In this document: piece by piece, positions 8,008-16,001 of the stretch
Layout: each line of letters starts with the position of its first letter
How positions within the stretch are numbered: position 1 is the first letter of the stretch
From: Chloroflexota bacterium
Lineage (GTDB): Bacteria; Chloroflexota; UBA6077; JACCZL01
Direction of reading: 5' to 3'
Length of the DNA stretch: 51,554 bases
NCBI GenBank assembly: GCA_020850535.1
Contig: JADZEM010000152.1
Location: 1-51,554 of the forward strand
The notes under the pieces: model-generated
Databases searched by the model: none
What the model saw: the letters and a program-made list of their open reading frames with translations, nothing else
Told to the model about the DNA's origin: nothing
Position numbers and translations under genes: made by a program

Positions 8008-10434
8008 CTAATACGGCGTCGGCGTCCGCTCGCGCGTCGTCAGCGGCACGATGTCGGCGAGGCTGGTTTCCCAGAGGCTCAGGTTCTCGCCGAACAGCGC
8101 CTCGAAGTCCTCGCGCGTCAGCGCCCGCACGAACCGCTGGGCGTAGACCTCTTTGAGCCGCCGCACGTAGTACTCGGCGTCCTCATCATGGTCGAACTGG
8201 TCCAGCAGGCGCTTCCGGTTGCCGCGCCCCTGGTAGTAGGTGACGCGGTCGCCGGCCCGCCAGCGCCGCCTGGCCGCCTGGAGCACCTCGTACTGCTCCT
8301 CGCGCCGGCCGCTCTTGGCGTAGGCGTCCGGACTCTTCGAGAGAATCACCGAGAGGCAGAGATCCTCAATCGGAACCTGATGGCTCCGCAGCCGGTCGAC
8401 GGTGTCCAGGTAGAGCGCCCGCAGGTCTTCGAAGCGGCCCTCCAGCAGCAGCGGCGCGGCCGACCGCAGGAACTGCTCGCCATACCGCTCGCTGCGCGAC
8501 GAGCGGAACGAGCCGCCCACCATCCGAACCTGTCCATCGTACCGTTGCAGGATGTAGTTCTTTTCCGCGTAGCTGTACATCGCGGCGTAGCGGCCATCAT
8601 GCTCGACGCTGATGCCCTCCGGCAGTGAGGCGCTGACCTCGTCCACCAGACGGCGCTCGTCGGCCTCGGTCCAGGTGGACGGCACGCTGAACAGGACGCC
8701 GTCGGTGTCGGCCTCCACCAGGAGGACGCCCCGCTGCTCCAGCGCCAGGAGCATCTGCCCGAGCACCTCGCGGCCACGGCGGGTCACCTCGCCGGCCGCG
8801 TCCAGGTCGCCGAACAGCGCGATGCTGGTGCCCAGACTGCCATAGAACGAGTTGATGAGCTGTTTCATGGCGTTTGAGGCCGCTTCGTGGCCGTGTGCTT
8901 CCAGGCTGCCCGGCGGGTGCTTCCTGATCTCCAGCTTGTGCGCCAGCCGCAGCGTCGTCAGCTCGCGCAGGAGCGCCAGGAACGCCCCGAGGTGGTCCGT
9001 CTTCGGGCCGATGCGGTAGGTCAGCATCAGGCTGGGGTAGAGCGATGCAACGTCCGCCTTGACGACGTGTCGCACCACGCCGCTGGTGAACAGTTCGGTG
9101 CGCCCGCCGGGGTAGGTGCCGCCCCGGCTGCTGCCGCCCGGCAGCGCCCGAGCGTGGGTCAGGTAGGCGCGCACCAGCAACGGCTCGATCAGCCCCTGCC
9201 CCGTCCCTGAGGTAGCGATCCGCTCGTACGGCTTCGGCACCATCTGGGCCAGCGAGAACGACGTGCCGAGCAGCAGCCGCGACAGCTCGTCCACCTCCAA
9301 CACGTCGTCCAGGGCGTACCGGCGCACCCGCTCCGGATCGCGCTGGAAGGTGGACCAGATCTCCGGCCCCGGCACGTACTCCCGGTCGTCCTTCGCCACG
9401 CCGAAGTAACGCGCCGCCTCCTTGAGGCCCTGGTGGCGCATGTCGCGCACGATCGCGCCGTACCGGCGAACGGCGTGCAAGGTGTCCACGACCTCGCGGC
9501 CGGCCACAATCGACCGATTGAATGAGTCGGTCTTCTCTCCGACTTTCACCACATCCTGGTAGCTGCCGGGCGCCGTACCGTCTCGTCCGAGCGCCAGATC
9601 GACGTCGAGGGTTCTGGCTCGTTGCACCAGGAACGGCAGGTCAAAGCCGAAGATGTTGTGGTTCTCCAGGATGTCGGGGTCGCGCTCGCGGACGATCTCC
9701 ACAAACCGCTCGATCAGGCCGCGCTCGTCGTAGTCGGCCACGTCGATCAGCGCACGGTAGCCGTCCGAGTCGGTGATGCTGATCATGAAAATCTGGTCGC
9801 GCTCGGAGCTGAGGCCGGTCGTCTCCAGGTCGAACTGCAAGCGGCGCACGTCGGCGTAGGCCATGCCCTTGAAGTAGGTGCGGCCGGTCACGGCGAGGTA
9901 CTGCTCGACCAGCGGGCGGGAGTAGGCCACCCCGCGCAGGTCGGAGATGCCACGGGCGGGCACGCTGCCGTTGCGCTTCCGGTAGGCCGCCAGCACGCAG
10001 GACTCGACATCGGCCATGCGCGCGGTCAGCACGAGATGGCGGTAGACGCCGCCGCCTTCGAGATCCACCACCGCGAGGCCGGACGGCGGCAGCGCCGGAT
10101 GCCCGGCCAGCAGGACGCTGCGATCCAGCTTCTCCGGCTTCAGCGGGGCCAGCACCGAGGCGTCTGCCAGGAAGAGCCAGCTCGGGAACGTGTCCTCCTC
10201 GAGCACCACGCGGCTGCCCGATCCATCAGGAGCAGGGAGCCGACGCCAGACCCGCGCTCGGCCATCGCGGGAGGCGCTGACCGAGACGATCCCGGGCGTC
10301 TCGTCCTGCCCGAACAGGAGGGTGCGCGCATCGACTGCCGGGCGGCCAGCAGCGGAAGGCGCGGCGACGGCAGGGGTGGGCGCGGCGGCCGATGTTTCAG
10401 CGTCTGCGAGGGGGTCGTGCTGGCTTGAGGACAT
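8008..10434 (-). CDS. polB: Family B DNA polymerase with 3'-5' exonuclease
   Basis: 808 residues in the standard order: N-terminal domain, exonuclease, palm/fingers/thumb. Exo I is FDLETTG (D202, E204), Exo II is NHNIFGFD (258-265), and Exo III is YALDD (Y373, D377), all intact. Polymerase motif A is VKADVASLYPS (D461), motif B is NAMKQLINSFYGS (521-532), and motif C is EADTDG (D576, D578). All catalytic residues are present, so it should be an active proofreading polymerase. In bacteria such enzymes (Pol II type) usually serve repair or damage bypass beside the family C replicase. No Shine-Dalgarno is visible before the ATG. The dimeric-barrel gene lies 44 bp upstream and reads the other side of a short gap. 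Confidence 0.95.
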   Translation of the reverse strand: MSSSQHDPLADAETSAAAPTPAVAAPSAAGRPAVDARTLLFGQDETPGIVSVSASRDGRARVWRRLPAPDGSGSRVVLEEDTFPSWLFLADASVLAPLKPEKLDRSVLLAGHPALPPSGLAVVDLEGGGVYRHLVLTARMADVESCVLAAYRKRNGSVPARGISDLRGVAYSRPLVEQYLAVTGRTYFKGMAYADVRRLQFDLETTGLSSERDQIFMISITDSDGYRALIDVADYDERGLIERFVEIVRERDPDILENHNIFGFDLPFLVQRARTLDVDLALGRDGTAPGSYQDVVKVGEKTDSFNRSIVAGREVVDTLHAVRRYGAIVRDMRHQGLKEAARYFGVAKDDREYVPGPEIWSTFQRDPERVRRYALDDVLEVDELSRLLLGTSFSLAQMVPKPYERIATSGTGQGLIEPLLVRAYLTHARALPGGSSRGGTYPGGRTELFTSGVVRHVVKADVASLYPSLMLTYRIGPKTDHLGAFLALLRELTTLRLAHKLEIRKHPPGSLEAHGHEAASNAMKQLINSFYGSLGTSIALFGDLDAAGEVTRRGREVLGQMLLALEQRGVLLVEADTDGVLFSVPSTWTEADERRLVDEVSASLPEGISVEHDGRYAAMYSYAEKNYILQRYDGQVRMVGGSFRSSRSERYGEQFLRSAAPLLLEGRFEDLRALYLDTVDRLRSHQVPIEDLCLSVILSKSPDAYAKSGRREEQYEVLQAARRRWRAGDRVTYYQGRGNRKRLLDQFDHDEDAEYYVRRLKEVYAQRFVRALTREDFEALFGENLSLWETSLADIVPLTTRERTPTPY

Positions 10435-10478
10435 GCTTCAATGGTACCGGCTGGCCGCGCACGTTGGCGTGAAAGCGC

Positions 10479-11081
10479 TTACAGAGGATCGGTGGAGGCG
10501 TACTCGTGCCCGACGAACTGGCGCAGGGTGACGCTGAAGCCCGCCAGCGCCGCTTCCAGCGCCGCCCTGCGGGGGCTCTGGGCTTCGAGGTCCGCCGTGC
10601 TCTGCCAGCCGTGGACGATCACGTAGCGGCGCGCATGGGTGATCTCACGATAGACGGTGTAGCGCACCAGCCCGGCTGAGCCGTGCATGGCCCAGCGTCC
10701 GTTGGGCAGGAGCACCTGCTGTACGTCGGCGGCTGCGCCTGCCGGGAGATCGACGACGATGCAGCGCGTCACCTGTGCCCGGTAGGCGTAGTTGCCGAAG
10801 AACATCAGCCGCTCGCAGATGTTGACGGCCTCGCGATCCCGCAGGACGGCCTCGAACGTATCCGGGTCGCCCTGGTCACGGTACGCTTCAAAGGCCGGGC
10901 GGCTGGACCACTCGGCGACGTAGAGCATGCTCTGGGGGTCATCCAGCGCCTGGAAGACGTGGACGCGCCGTCGGGCCGGCGGCGCGCCACTACGGGCGGC
11001 CAGCTCGTGGCTCGCTCGCGTGCTGGCTGCCTCTTCGAAGCCGGCTGGAACCTGCCACCGGCCGACAACGGTGACGGACAT
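10479..11081 (-). CDS. Tandem dimeric alpha/beta-barrel protein (ABM-like)
   Basis: 200 residues forming two similar halves: VTVVGRWQVPAGFEEA followed by MLYVAEWSSRPAFEAY, and later RCIVVDLPAGAAADVQ followed by RYVIVHGWQSTADLEA. Each has the strand-helix pattern of the ferredoxin-like antibiotic-biosynthesis-monooxygenase or EthD group. No cofactor or catalytic residue can be named, so function is unknown. ATG 11081 has GGGAGG 5 nt upstream. It lies upstream of the DNA polymerase gene on the same strand, with 44 bp between them. Confidence 0.7.
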   Translation of the reverse strand: MSVTVVGRWQVPAGFEEAASTRASHELAARSGAPPARRRVHVFQALDDPQSMLYVAEWSSRPAFEAYRDQGDPDTFEAVLRDREAVNICERLMFFGNYAYRAQVTRCIVVDLPAGAAADVQQVLLPNGRWAMHGSAGLVRYTVYREITHARRYVIVHGWQSTADLEAQSPRRAALEAALAGFSVTLRQFVGHEYASTDPL

Positions 11082-11274
11082 CGCTGCCTCCCGACGCATC
11101 AGGACACGCACGATCCACGGACGTCGGTGAGAACCGACCGCTGGCCCGGTTTCGCGCCTTCGAAGCATACCGTGTCGCCATCGCCACCGGATCTCGCGAT
11201 GAGCCTTTGCGCCGGAGTGTCCACGGATTCGTCACCCGCGATTCACCTCGCGGTCACTTCCTGCCGCCGACAGC

Positions 11275-11310
11275 AAAACAGGGCGCCGCTCCTGATGGGA
11301 GCGGCGCCCT
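11275..11310 (-). terminator. Intrinsic terminator after the sigma factor gene
   Basis: Read on the minus strand, a 13-bp perfect stem (AGGGCGCCGCTCC with its complement, 11280-11292 and 11298-11310) with a 5-nt loop is followed by TTTT. It lies about 40 bp past the sigma gene stop. Confidence 0.85.
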
Positions 11311-11349
11311 GCTGGAAGAACGAGACTGGGAATGCTGAGGAGGGGCGGC

Positions 11350-12387
11350 TTAGCCCTCCAGGTACTCGGCGAGCCGAGAGCGGATGTCCGTTCGGCGCAG
11401 CTTTCGCAGCGCCTCAGCCTCGATCTGGCGCACCCGCTCGCGGCTGATGCCCAGCTCCTGGCCGATGTCGCCGAGGGCCTGCGCCTCGCCGCCACCCAGG
11501 CCGAACCGCAGCCGCAGGACCGCCTGCTCGCGCTCGGTCAGGGCCGCGCCGAGGGCATCGTCCAGCCGCCGCGCCAGGTCAGAGCGCTCGGCCGCCGCCT
11601 GCAGGTCCGTGGCCTCCAGGTCCGGCACGAGATCGCCGACCGACGTCTCGCCATCCTCGCCAACCGGCGTCTCCAGCGAGATCGGCAGCTTCGCAGCCCG
11701 CAGCGTCTCCTCGACGCGCGAGATCGGCAGCTCCAGATACTCGGCCACCTCGACCAGCGACGGCTCGCGCCCGAGCCGGCTGGCCAGCTCACGCTGCGCC
11801 CGCGCGATGCTCGACAGGAACTCGCCGACATGGACGGGGAGGCGGATGGTGCGCGCCTGCTCGGCCACCGCCCGGCTCACCGACTGTCGGATCCACCAGT
11901 AGGCATAGGTCGAGAAGCGGAAGCCCTTCCGCCAGTCGTACTTGTCGACGGCCCGGTCGAGGCCGAGGTTCCCCTCCTGGACGAGGTCCAGGAACGGCAG
12001 GCCACGCCCGATGTACTTGCGCGCCACCGAGACCACGAGCCGCAGGTTGCACTCGACGAGCCGCCGCCGCGTCCAGGCGCCGTCCGCCGCGACGCGCTCC
12101 AGCTCAATGCGCTGCTCGAAGGCGAGGTCATCGCTCGCGTTCAGAAGCTGCTCGCGGGCCTCGCGGCCCTTCTCATTGCGCTGGGCGAAGTCGATCTCCT
12201 CCTGCGGGGTCAGCAGGGGGTTCCTGGCAACCTCACGGAGGTAGAGGGCAGCCGCGCTCAGATCCTCGGGCGTACCCGCAAGATGGTCCTCAGTCTGCAG
12301 CTCAGGCTCGGAGGTCGCCGCGATCTCTGCCTCGGTGGCAGCGGCCTCCAACTGGAGGTCGATATCGTAGTCCAGATTGATAGCCAT
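11350..12387 (-). CDS. RNA polymerase sigma-70 factor (RpoD/SigA-like)
   Basis: 345 residues. Region 1.2 is near DLSAAALYLREVARNPLLT (about 42-60). Region 2 carries NLRLVVSVARKYIGRGLPFLDLVQEGNLGL and FSTYAYWWIRQSV for core binding and -10 recognition. Region 3 follows, and region 4 ends with LGISRERVRQIEAEALRKLR, which recognises the -35 element. There is an acidic N-terminal stretch but no long region 1.1, so it may be the primary sigma or a group 2 relative. ATG 12387 has AGGAGG 7 nt upstream. A strong promoter and a structured leader precede it, suggesting control at the RNA level. Confidence 0.93.
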   Translation of the reverse strand: MAINLDYDIDLQLEAAATEAEIAATSEPELQTEDHLAGTPEDLSAAALYLREVARNPLLTPQEEIDFAQRNEKGREAREQLLNASDDLAFEQRIELERVAADGAWTRRRLVECNLRLVVSVARKYIGRGLPFLDLVQEGNLGLDRAVDKYDWRKGFRFSTYAYWWIRQSVSRAVAEQARTIRLPVHVGEFLSSIARAQRELASRLGREPSLVEVAEYLELPISRVEETLRAAKLPISLETPVGEDGETSVGDLVPDLEATDLQAAAERSDLARRLDDALGAALTEREQAVLRLRFGLGGGEAQALGDIGQELGISRERVRQIEAEALRKLRRTDIRSRLAEYLEG

Positions 12388-12440
12388 CTCGTTCCTCCTG
12401 TCGCCCGTCCCGCTCTTCTGTCTCCCTGGGGCGGGCCACG

Positions 12441-12472
12441 AAAAAGCCGCTCGATGGGGGTTCTCGAGCGGC
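12441..12472 (-). terminator. Terminator-like hairpin inside the sigma leader (possible attenuator)
   Basis: On the minus strand a 9-bp stem GCCGCTCGA/TCGAGCGGC with a 9-nt loop is followed at once by TTTTT. It ends 53 nt before the sigma ATG, so it would stop transcription before the gene unless antiterminated. Confidence 0.7.
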
Positions 12473-12622
12473 CGGCGGGGCGTGAGGCCAGACGTACGTC
12501 AGCTACCTGACCTGGCCTCCCACGCACCGGCCGTGGGAATTCCCTGCTGCTCGACCTTGAGCCGCGTCATACCTGCATCCAAATGTGAACGGTGCCAGAA
12601 CTCGGACCTACCGTCCGGTCGC

Positions 12623-12653
12623 AAAAAAGTACCCGTGAGCCTGGCTCAGCGGG
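12623..12653 (-). terminator. Possible terminator hairpin at the 5' end of the sigma leader
   Basis: The minus strand reads CCCGCTGAGCC and its complement, nearly back to back, then TAC and six T. It starts almost at the predicted +1, so it may instead end read-through from the upstream pheA message. Confidence 0.4.
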
Positions 12654-12660
12654 CGCTGCC

Positions 12661-12689
12661 ATCATAGCAAGGCCTGCTTTCCAGGTCAA
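12661..12689 (-). promoter_or_regulatory. Strong sigma-70-type promoter for the sigma factor gene
   Basis: The minus strand has TTGACC (12684-12689), a 17-bp spacer and TATGAT (12661-12666). Five of six bases match the consensus in each box. It would start transcription near 12654. Confidence 0.75.
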
Positions 12690-13268
12690 GCACATTTCCT
12701 GGGCGCTCTTCTGGCTGGGTCTGCCAGCCGTTCGACCGACGGATGCTCCTCCTTGCCGGCATGCCAGCGACGCTTGCTCTCGGGCGTTGCTCCGTTTCTC
12801 AGCCGCGCGTGCTGCGCGGTGCTCGCGCTACGTTCGATGTGTCAACGTTATCAACACGATCCGGTCGCGGATTTATTCCGAATCCGGCCACAATCGCCCG
12901 CCTGACGGTGAGCGGTCGTCGCCGCATGGCACTCGAAGCGCCGTGCGGCCACGAGTGGCGCCGGATCACCTCGACGGTGCATCCGGAACAACGCTCAGAA
13001 CGTGCCCGTCGTTGCACGAGCCGTGCCAGTTCGCGCTCGTGACAGACAGTCTCCTAGTCCACACGCCGAACACCCCTGCACCCCCTCCATGCGACTGAAT
13101 CCGTCGCCGACAGCTCCACCAACCGCCGGTACATCATCTAACGTCAGGCGCAGCATGAACGTTCCAAATGGCACTGAGCGCTGCGCCCAACCTGTTCCTT
13201 ATGGAACTGTGTCCGGCGCAGATTCGGGACGGCCAACTCGCACCGGGGCGACACCCGGCGCCGGAGCG
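12690..13268. other. Gap without recognisable gene
   Basis: About 580 bp between the sigma promoter and pheA. The short ORFs here are arginine-rich shadows without ribosome-binding sites. A small GTTCC/GGAAC hairpin occurs at about 13193-13206. I see nothing else that can be supported. Confidence 0.5.
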
Positions 13269-14381
13269 TCAGGCCGTCGCGTCCGCCGTTTCGAGCGGCC
13301 AGGAGCCGAGCACCTTGACGAAGACGGTGTACTCTTCGAGCGCGGCGAGGGCTTCCTGGACGTGCGGCTCGGCGGCGTGCCCCCGTAGCTCGAAGAAGAA
13401 CAGGTAGTCCCAGGTCGATCCCCAGCCGGTGTGGCGGGCCGGCCGGGACTGGATCGAGCTGAGGCTGATGTCGCGGTCGGCGAAGACGCTGGCGACGCTC
13501 CTGAGCGTGCCGGCCCGGTCGTGGATGCTGAACACGATGGCCGTCTTGTCGTTGCCGGTCGGGCGCTCGCTCATGTGTGGCCCGACGACCCAGAATCGGG
13601 TGTAGTTGTGGGGGTTGTCCTGGATGTTCTCGGCCAGGACGTTCATGCCGTACTCTTCGGCCGCCAGCCTCGGTGCGATGGCTGCCGCGCCAGCCTCCTG
13701 GCTGGCGCGCTCGGCGGCAAGGCCGTTGCTCGGCAGGGCCTGGAGCGCCCGGCCGGGCAGGTGCTCGGCGACCCAGCGGCGCGTCTGCGCCAGCGACTGC
13801 GCGTGTGAGTAGACGGTCCTGACCTCGTCTATCGGCGAGTTCGACATCAGGCACTGCGAGATGTGGATCGTGACCTCATCGCAGACCTGGAGGCGCGTCT
13901 CGACCAGCCGGTCCTGGCTCTCTTCGACCGGCCCACCCGTCGAGTTCTCAATCGGGATCACGCCGTAGTCGGCGTTGCCGCGCTCGACCTCGGTGACGAT
14001 GTCGGCGTTGGTGGGGGTCGGGACGTAGACGGCGCTGCTGCCGAAGCGCTGGATCGCCGCCTGGTGCCCGAACGTGGCGCGCGGCCCGAGAAAGGCGATC
14101 CGCGGCGGGCGCACGGCCTCGCGCGAGGCCGAGAGGATCTCACGGTAGACGGTGCGGAGCTGCTCGGGCTTGACGCGGCCAGCGGTCTGCGCCGTCAGGC
14201 GGGCCAGCAGATCGGCCTCGGCGGCCGGGGCGAACAAGGCTCCGCCCGCAGCCTGGGCCTGCTGCCCGATCTGGCGCGCGGCCTCGGTGCGGCGCACCAG
14301 CAACTCGACGATCTGGGTATCCAGATCGTCAACCTGGCGACGGATCGCAGCGAGATCGACGGCGTCCTCTGCCTCACTCAC
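13269..14381 (-). CDS. pheA: Bifunctional chorismate mutase/prephenate dehydratase
   Basis: The 370-residue product joins three parts. Residues 1-90 are an AroQ-type chorismate mutase helix bundle (IRRQVDDLDTQIVELLVRR). About 95-275 is prephenate dehydratase, with FLGPRATFGHQAAIQRFG, the NADYGVIPIENSTGGPVEES substrate loop and the HNYTRFWVVG end. An ACT domain follows (DKTAIVFSIHDRAGTLRSVASVFADRDISLSSIQSRP), expected to bind phenylalanine for feedback control. It makes phenylpyruvate from chorismate in the cytoplasm. The start is taken as GTG 14381, since the longer frame to 14483 is not conserved-looking. No Shine-Dalgarno is visible, and TATCGT lies 7 bp upstream. Confidence 0.93.
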   Translation of the reverse strand: MSEAEDAVDLAAIRRQVDDLDTQIVELLVRRTEAARQIGQQAQAAGGALFAPAAEADLLARLTAQTAGRVKPEQLRTVYREILSASREAVRPPRIAFLGPRATFGHQAAIQRFGSSAVYVPTPTNADIVTEVERGNADYGVIPIENSTGGPVEESQDRLVETRLQVCDEVTIHISQCLMSNSPIDEVRTVYSHAQSLAQTRRWVAEHLPGRALQALPSNGLAAERASQEAGAAAIAPRLAAEEYGMNVLAENIQDNPHNYTRFWVVGPHMSERPTGNDKTAIVFSIHDRAGTLRSVASVFADRDISLSSIQSRPARHTGWGSTWDYLFFFELRGHAAEPHVQEALAALEEYTVFVKVLGSWPLETADATA

Positions 14382-14517
14382 GGCGAGGACGATACCGGAC
14401 CGGCCGGACCCCTTGCCAGCGCTGCGGCGGTCCGTCCCGGACGTTGCTGGCAGTCGTCCACCCCCCGACGACGGTGCTAGCATGTCGTGCAGTGCAAGGC
14501 TCCAACGGAGGACGCTT

Positions 14518-15492
14518 GTGAAGGTACTGACACCCGCCCAGCGCCAGCAGTTCGAGGACGAGGGCTACGTCGTCGTCGATCAGGTGCTCGATCCGGCCCG
14601 CGAGATCGCCCCGGTCATGGACGAGTTCTCGGGTGTCCTGGACGACGTCGCGGCGTCGTTGCGGGCCGAGGGGGCCATCGCCTCGACGTATCCGGAGCTG
14701 TCGTTCAGCGACCGCCTCACGCGGATCTGCGCCGAGAGCGGGCGAAACTTCCCGGACCGCTTCGACATCAGCCTGCCCTTCAAGGGCGTCCAGCGCGACA
14801 CGCCGATCCACCTTGGGCCGTCCGTCTTCCGCCTGATGACCAGCCCGCGTCTGCTGGATGCCGTCGAGGACATCATCGGCCCGGAGATCTTCTCGAACCC
14901 GGTTCAGCATGTTCGGATGAAGCTGCCCAGGCGGGCCGTCTCCGACGCGTTTCGCAACAGCAGCCTGATGTCCAAGACCGGCTGGCACCAGGACATTGGC
15001 GTCATCCTGGAAGAGGCGGACGTGGCGACGATCCTGACCGTCTGGATCCCGCTGAGCGACGCCACCGAGGAGAACGGTTGCCTGGAGGTGATCCCGGGGA
15101 GCCACCGCAACACCCTGATCGAGCACTGCTCGACCACCGGCGGCATGCGTATCCCGGACATCCTCCTGCCGGCCCAGCGGTCACGCCCACTCCCGATGCC
15201 GGCTGGCAGCGTCATCCTGATGAACCAGCAGACGGTCCACGCCTCGCTGGACAACGTGACCGAGGATCAGGTCCGCCTGAGCTTCGATTTGCGCTATCAG
15301 CCCATCGGACAGCCGACGGGACGGCCGGCGTTCCCGGGCTTCGTTGCCCGCAGCGCCGCCCACCCCGAGACGGTCCTCAGCGATCCAGCGGGCTGGGCGC
15401 GGCTCTGGCTCGACACGCGCGAGCGGCTGGCCCGCATCGAGGAGGAGCTGCGCTTCACCCGCTGGAACAGCGAGTCCGCGGTCTGCGCCTGA
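14518..15492 (+). CDS. Phytanoyl-CoA dioxygenase (PhyH) family protein
   Basis: A 324-residue Fe(II)/2-oxoglutarate oxygenase. The iron-binding facial triad is seen as TGWHQDIG (His-x-Asp) and the distal His in QTVHASLDN. The 2-oxoglutarate-binding arginine is probably in QVRLSFDLRYQP. ENGCLEVIPGSH, the usual PhyH strand, lies between. GTG 14518 is preceded by GGAGG at 8 nt, which decides the start over a much longer upstream frame that overlaps pheA. It is probably a hydroxylase of a small molecule; the substrate is unknown. It is divergent from pheA. Confidence 0.9.
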   Translation: MKVLTPAQRQQFEDEGYVVVDQVLDPAREIAPVMDEFSGVLDDVAASLRAEGAIASTYPELSFSDRLTRICAESGRNFPDRFDISLPFKGVQRDTPIHLGPSVFRLMTSPRLLDAVEDIIGPEIFSNPVQHVRMKLPRRAVSDAFRNSSLMSKTGWHQDIGVILEEADVATILTVWIPLSDATEENGCLEVIPGSHRNTLIEHCSTTGGMRIPDILLPAQRSRPLPMPAGSVILMNQQTVHASLDNVTEDQVRLSFDLRYQPIGQPTGRPAFPGFVARSAAHPETVLSDPAGWARLWLDTRERLARIEEELRFTRWNSESAVCA

Positions 15493-15540
15493 CGAATGAC
15501 CCTCACCCCCCGACCTGACGCGCGGACTCCGTGGTTCTTT

Positions 15541-15600
15541 CGTCAAACGCCATCAAGCCCCGACGACGCCGCACAACGCGCTCAACATGTGATTGCCCTG
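15541..15600. repeat. Partial MITE-like right end
   Basis: This stretch, from CGTCAAACGCCATCAAGC to GTGATTGCCCTG, matches the right-hand end of the CAGGGCGATTGCATG element family and resembles 46308-46368. The left half is absent. Confidence 0.6.
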
Positions 15601-15618
15601 GCTCGTCCATTTCGGGGG

Positions 15619-15647
15619 TTGACAGGCCGGGCGGGGATCGGTATGCT
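15619..15647 (+). promoter_or_regulatory. Consensus promoter of the small RNA/sORF unit
   Basis: TTGACA (15619-15624, perfect -35), a 17-bp spacer and TATGCT (15642-15647). Transcription should begin near 15654-15656, only a few bases before the ribosome-binding site. Confidence 0.8.
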
Positions 15648-15675
15648 CTCCAACAGTGAAAGGAGGTGATGCCAC

Positions 15676-15723
15676 ATGAGTAGTCACAGTCGTGGGGGCA
15701 TCCTGGGAGGTTTGACCTCCTAG
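15676..15723 (+). CDS. 15-codon small ORF in a structured transcript
   Basis: ATG to TAG gives MSSHSRGGILGGLTS. The ribosome-binding site AAAGGAGGTGAT (15659-15670) matches the complement of the 16S rRNA 3' end over 12 bases, the best one possible, with 9 nt from GGAGG to ATG. The second half of the ORF is also a 9-bp hairpin ending exactly on the stop codon. Promoter and terminator frame it closely. It may encode a tiny peptide, or ribosome loading may serve to refold the RNA. I know no named family. Confidence 0.55.
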   Translation: MSSHSRGGILGGLTS

Positions 15724-15781
15724 CCCAAGCTGTTGGGGGATGCCACTCAGAATGCCCCCGCGAGCGTGTCGAACACGCACC

Positions 15782-15808
15782 GAGCCCGCCGAATGGCGGG
15801 CTCTTTTC
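15782..15808 (+). terminator. Intrinsic terminator of the small RNA unit
   Basis: A perfect 9-bp stem GAGCCCGCC/GGCGGGCTC with GAAT loop, followed by TTTTC. Confidence 0.9.
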
Positions 15809-15880
15809 GTATGCCCGAATGGTCTGGCGCCTGCCAGTGCGCCTGTCAGCCTGAACGGAACGAGCATGCGAGTGACGTGA

Positions 15881-15931
15881 AGGTCCTCACCCGCTGATGC
15901 AAACATTGACGGTCAGCGGGTGAGGTCCTTC
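15881..15931. repeat. Short inverted repeat of the CACCCGCTGAC family
   Basis: AAGGTCCTCACCCGCTGA is mirrored by TCAGCGGGTGAGGTCCTT with one mismatch and a 15-nt loop. It is followed by GCTCAGGACGACAG, as in the elements at 878-1052 and 39107-39184. Confidence 0.75.
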
Positions 15932-16001
15932 GCAGGCTCAGGACGACAGGGGTCCTGCCGCACGACAGGCTGACGCCGAGCCGCTGATGACGGAGCGCGT
16001 G

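Larger units (their letters stand above)
12388..12654 (-). promoter_or_regulatory. Long structured 5' leader of the sigma factor gene
   Basis: About 267 nt lie between the predicted start of transcription and the ATG. On the minus strand it can form CGGAC/GTCCG, CCCACG/CGTGGG, and a long GAGGCCAG...CTGGCCTC hairpin with an inner GTCAG/CTGAC, followed by a terminator hairpin just before the gene. A 23-codon ORF (12499-12570, starting MTRLKVEQQ) lies inside but has only a weak ribosome-binding site. I compared it by eye with T-box, RNase P, tmRNA and SRP landmarks and found none. The class is unknown. Confidence 0.5.
15654..15808 (+). ncRNA. Structured small RNA unit of unknown class
   Basis: About 150 nt between a consensus promoter and an intrinsic terminator. 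Predicted pairings are: 15691-15701 with 15752-15762 (11 bp, CGTGGGGGCAT/ATGCCCCCGCG) enclosing a 9-bp hairpin 15703-15711/15715-15723 with loop TTG; then 15764-15769/15773-15778 (GCGTGT/ACACGC); then the terminator. GATGCC at 15669-15674, next to the start codon, can compete for GGCATC at 15697-15702. ACCTCC at 15715-15720 could pair with the ribosome-binding site. No gene follows on this strand, so it is a free-standing transcript. Confidence 0.6.

Noticed and set aside
12388-12654. T-box, RNase P, tmRNA or SRP RNA in the sigma leader
   Set aside because: None of their signature sequences (T-box GGTGGNACCGCG, the RNase P core, the tmRNA ends, the SRP GGAAG loop) is present.
12743-13042. Small ORFs between the sigma gene and pheA
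   Set aside because: No ribosome-binding sites, Arg/Ser-rich composition and overlapping frames on both strands.
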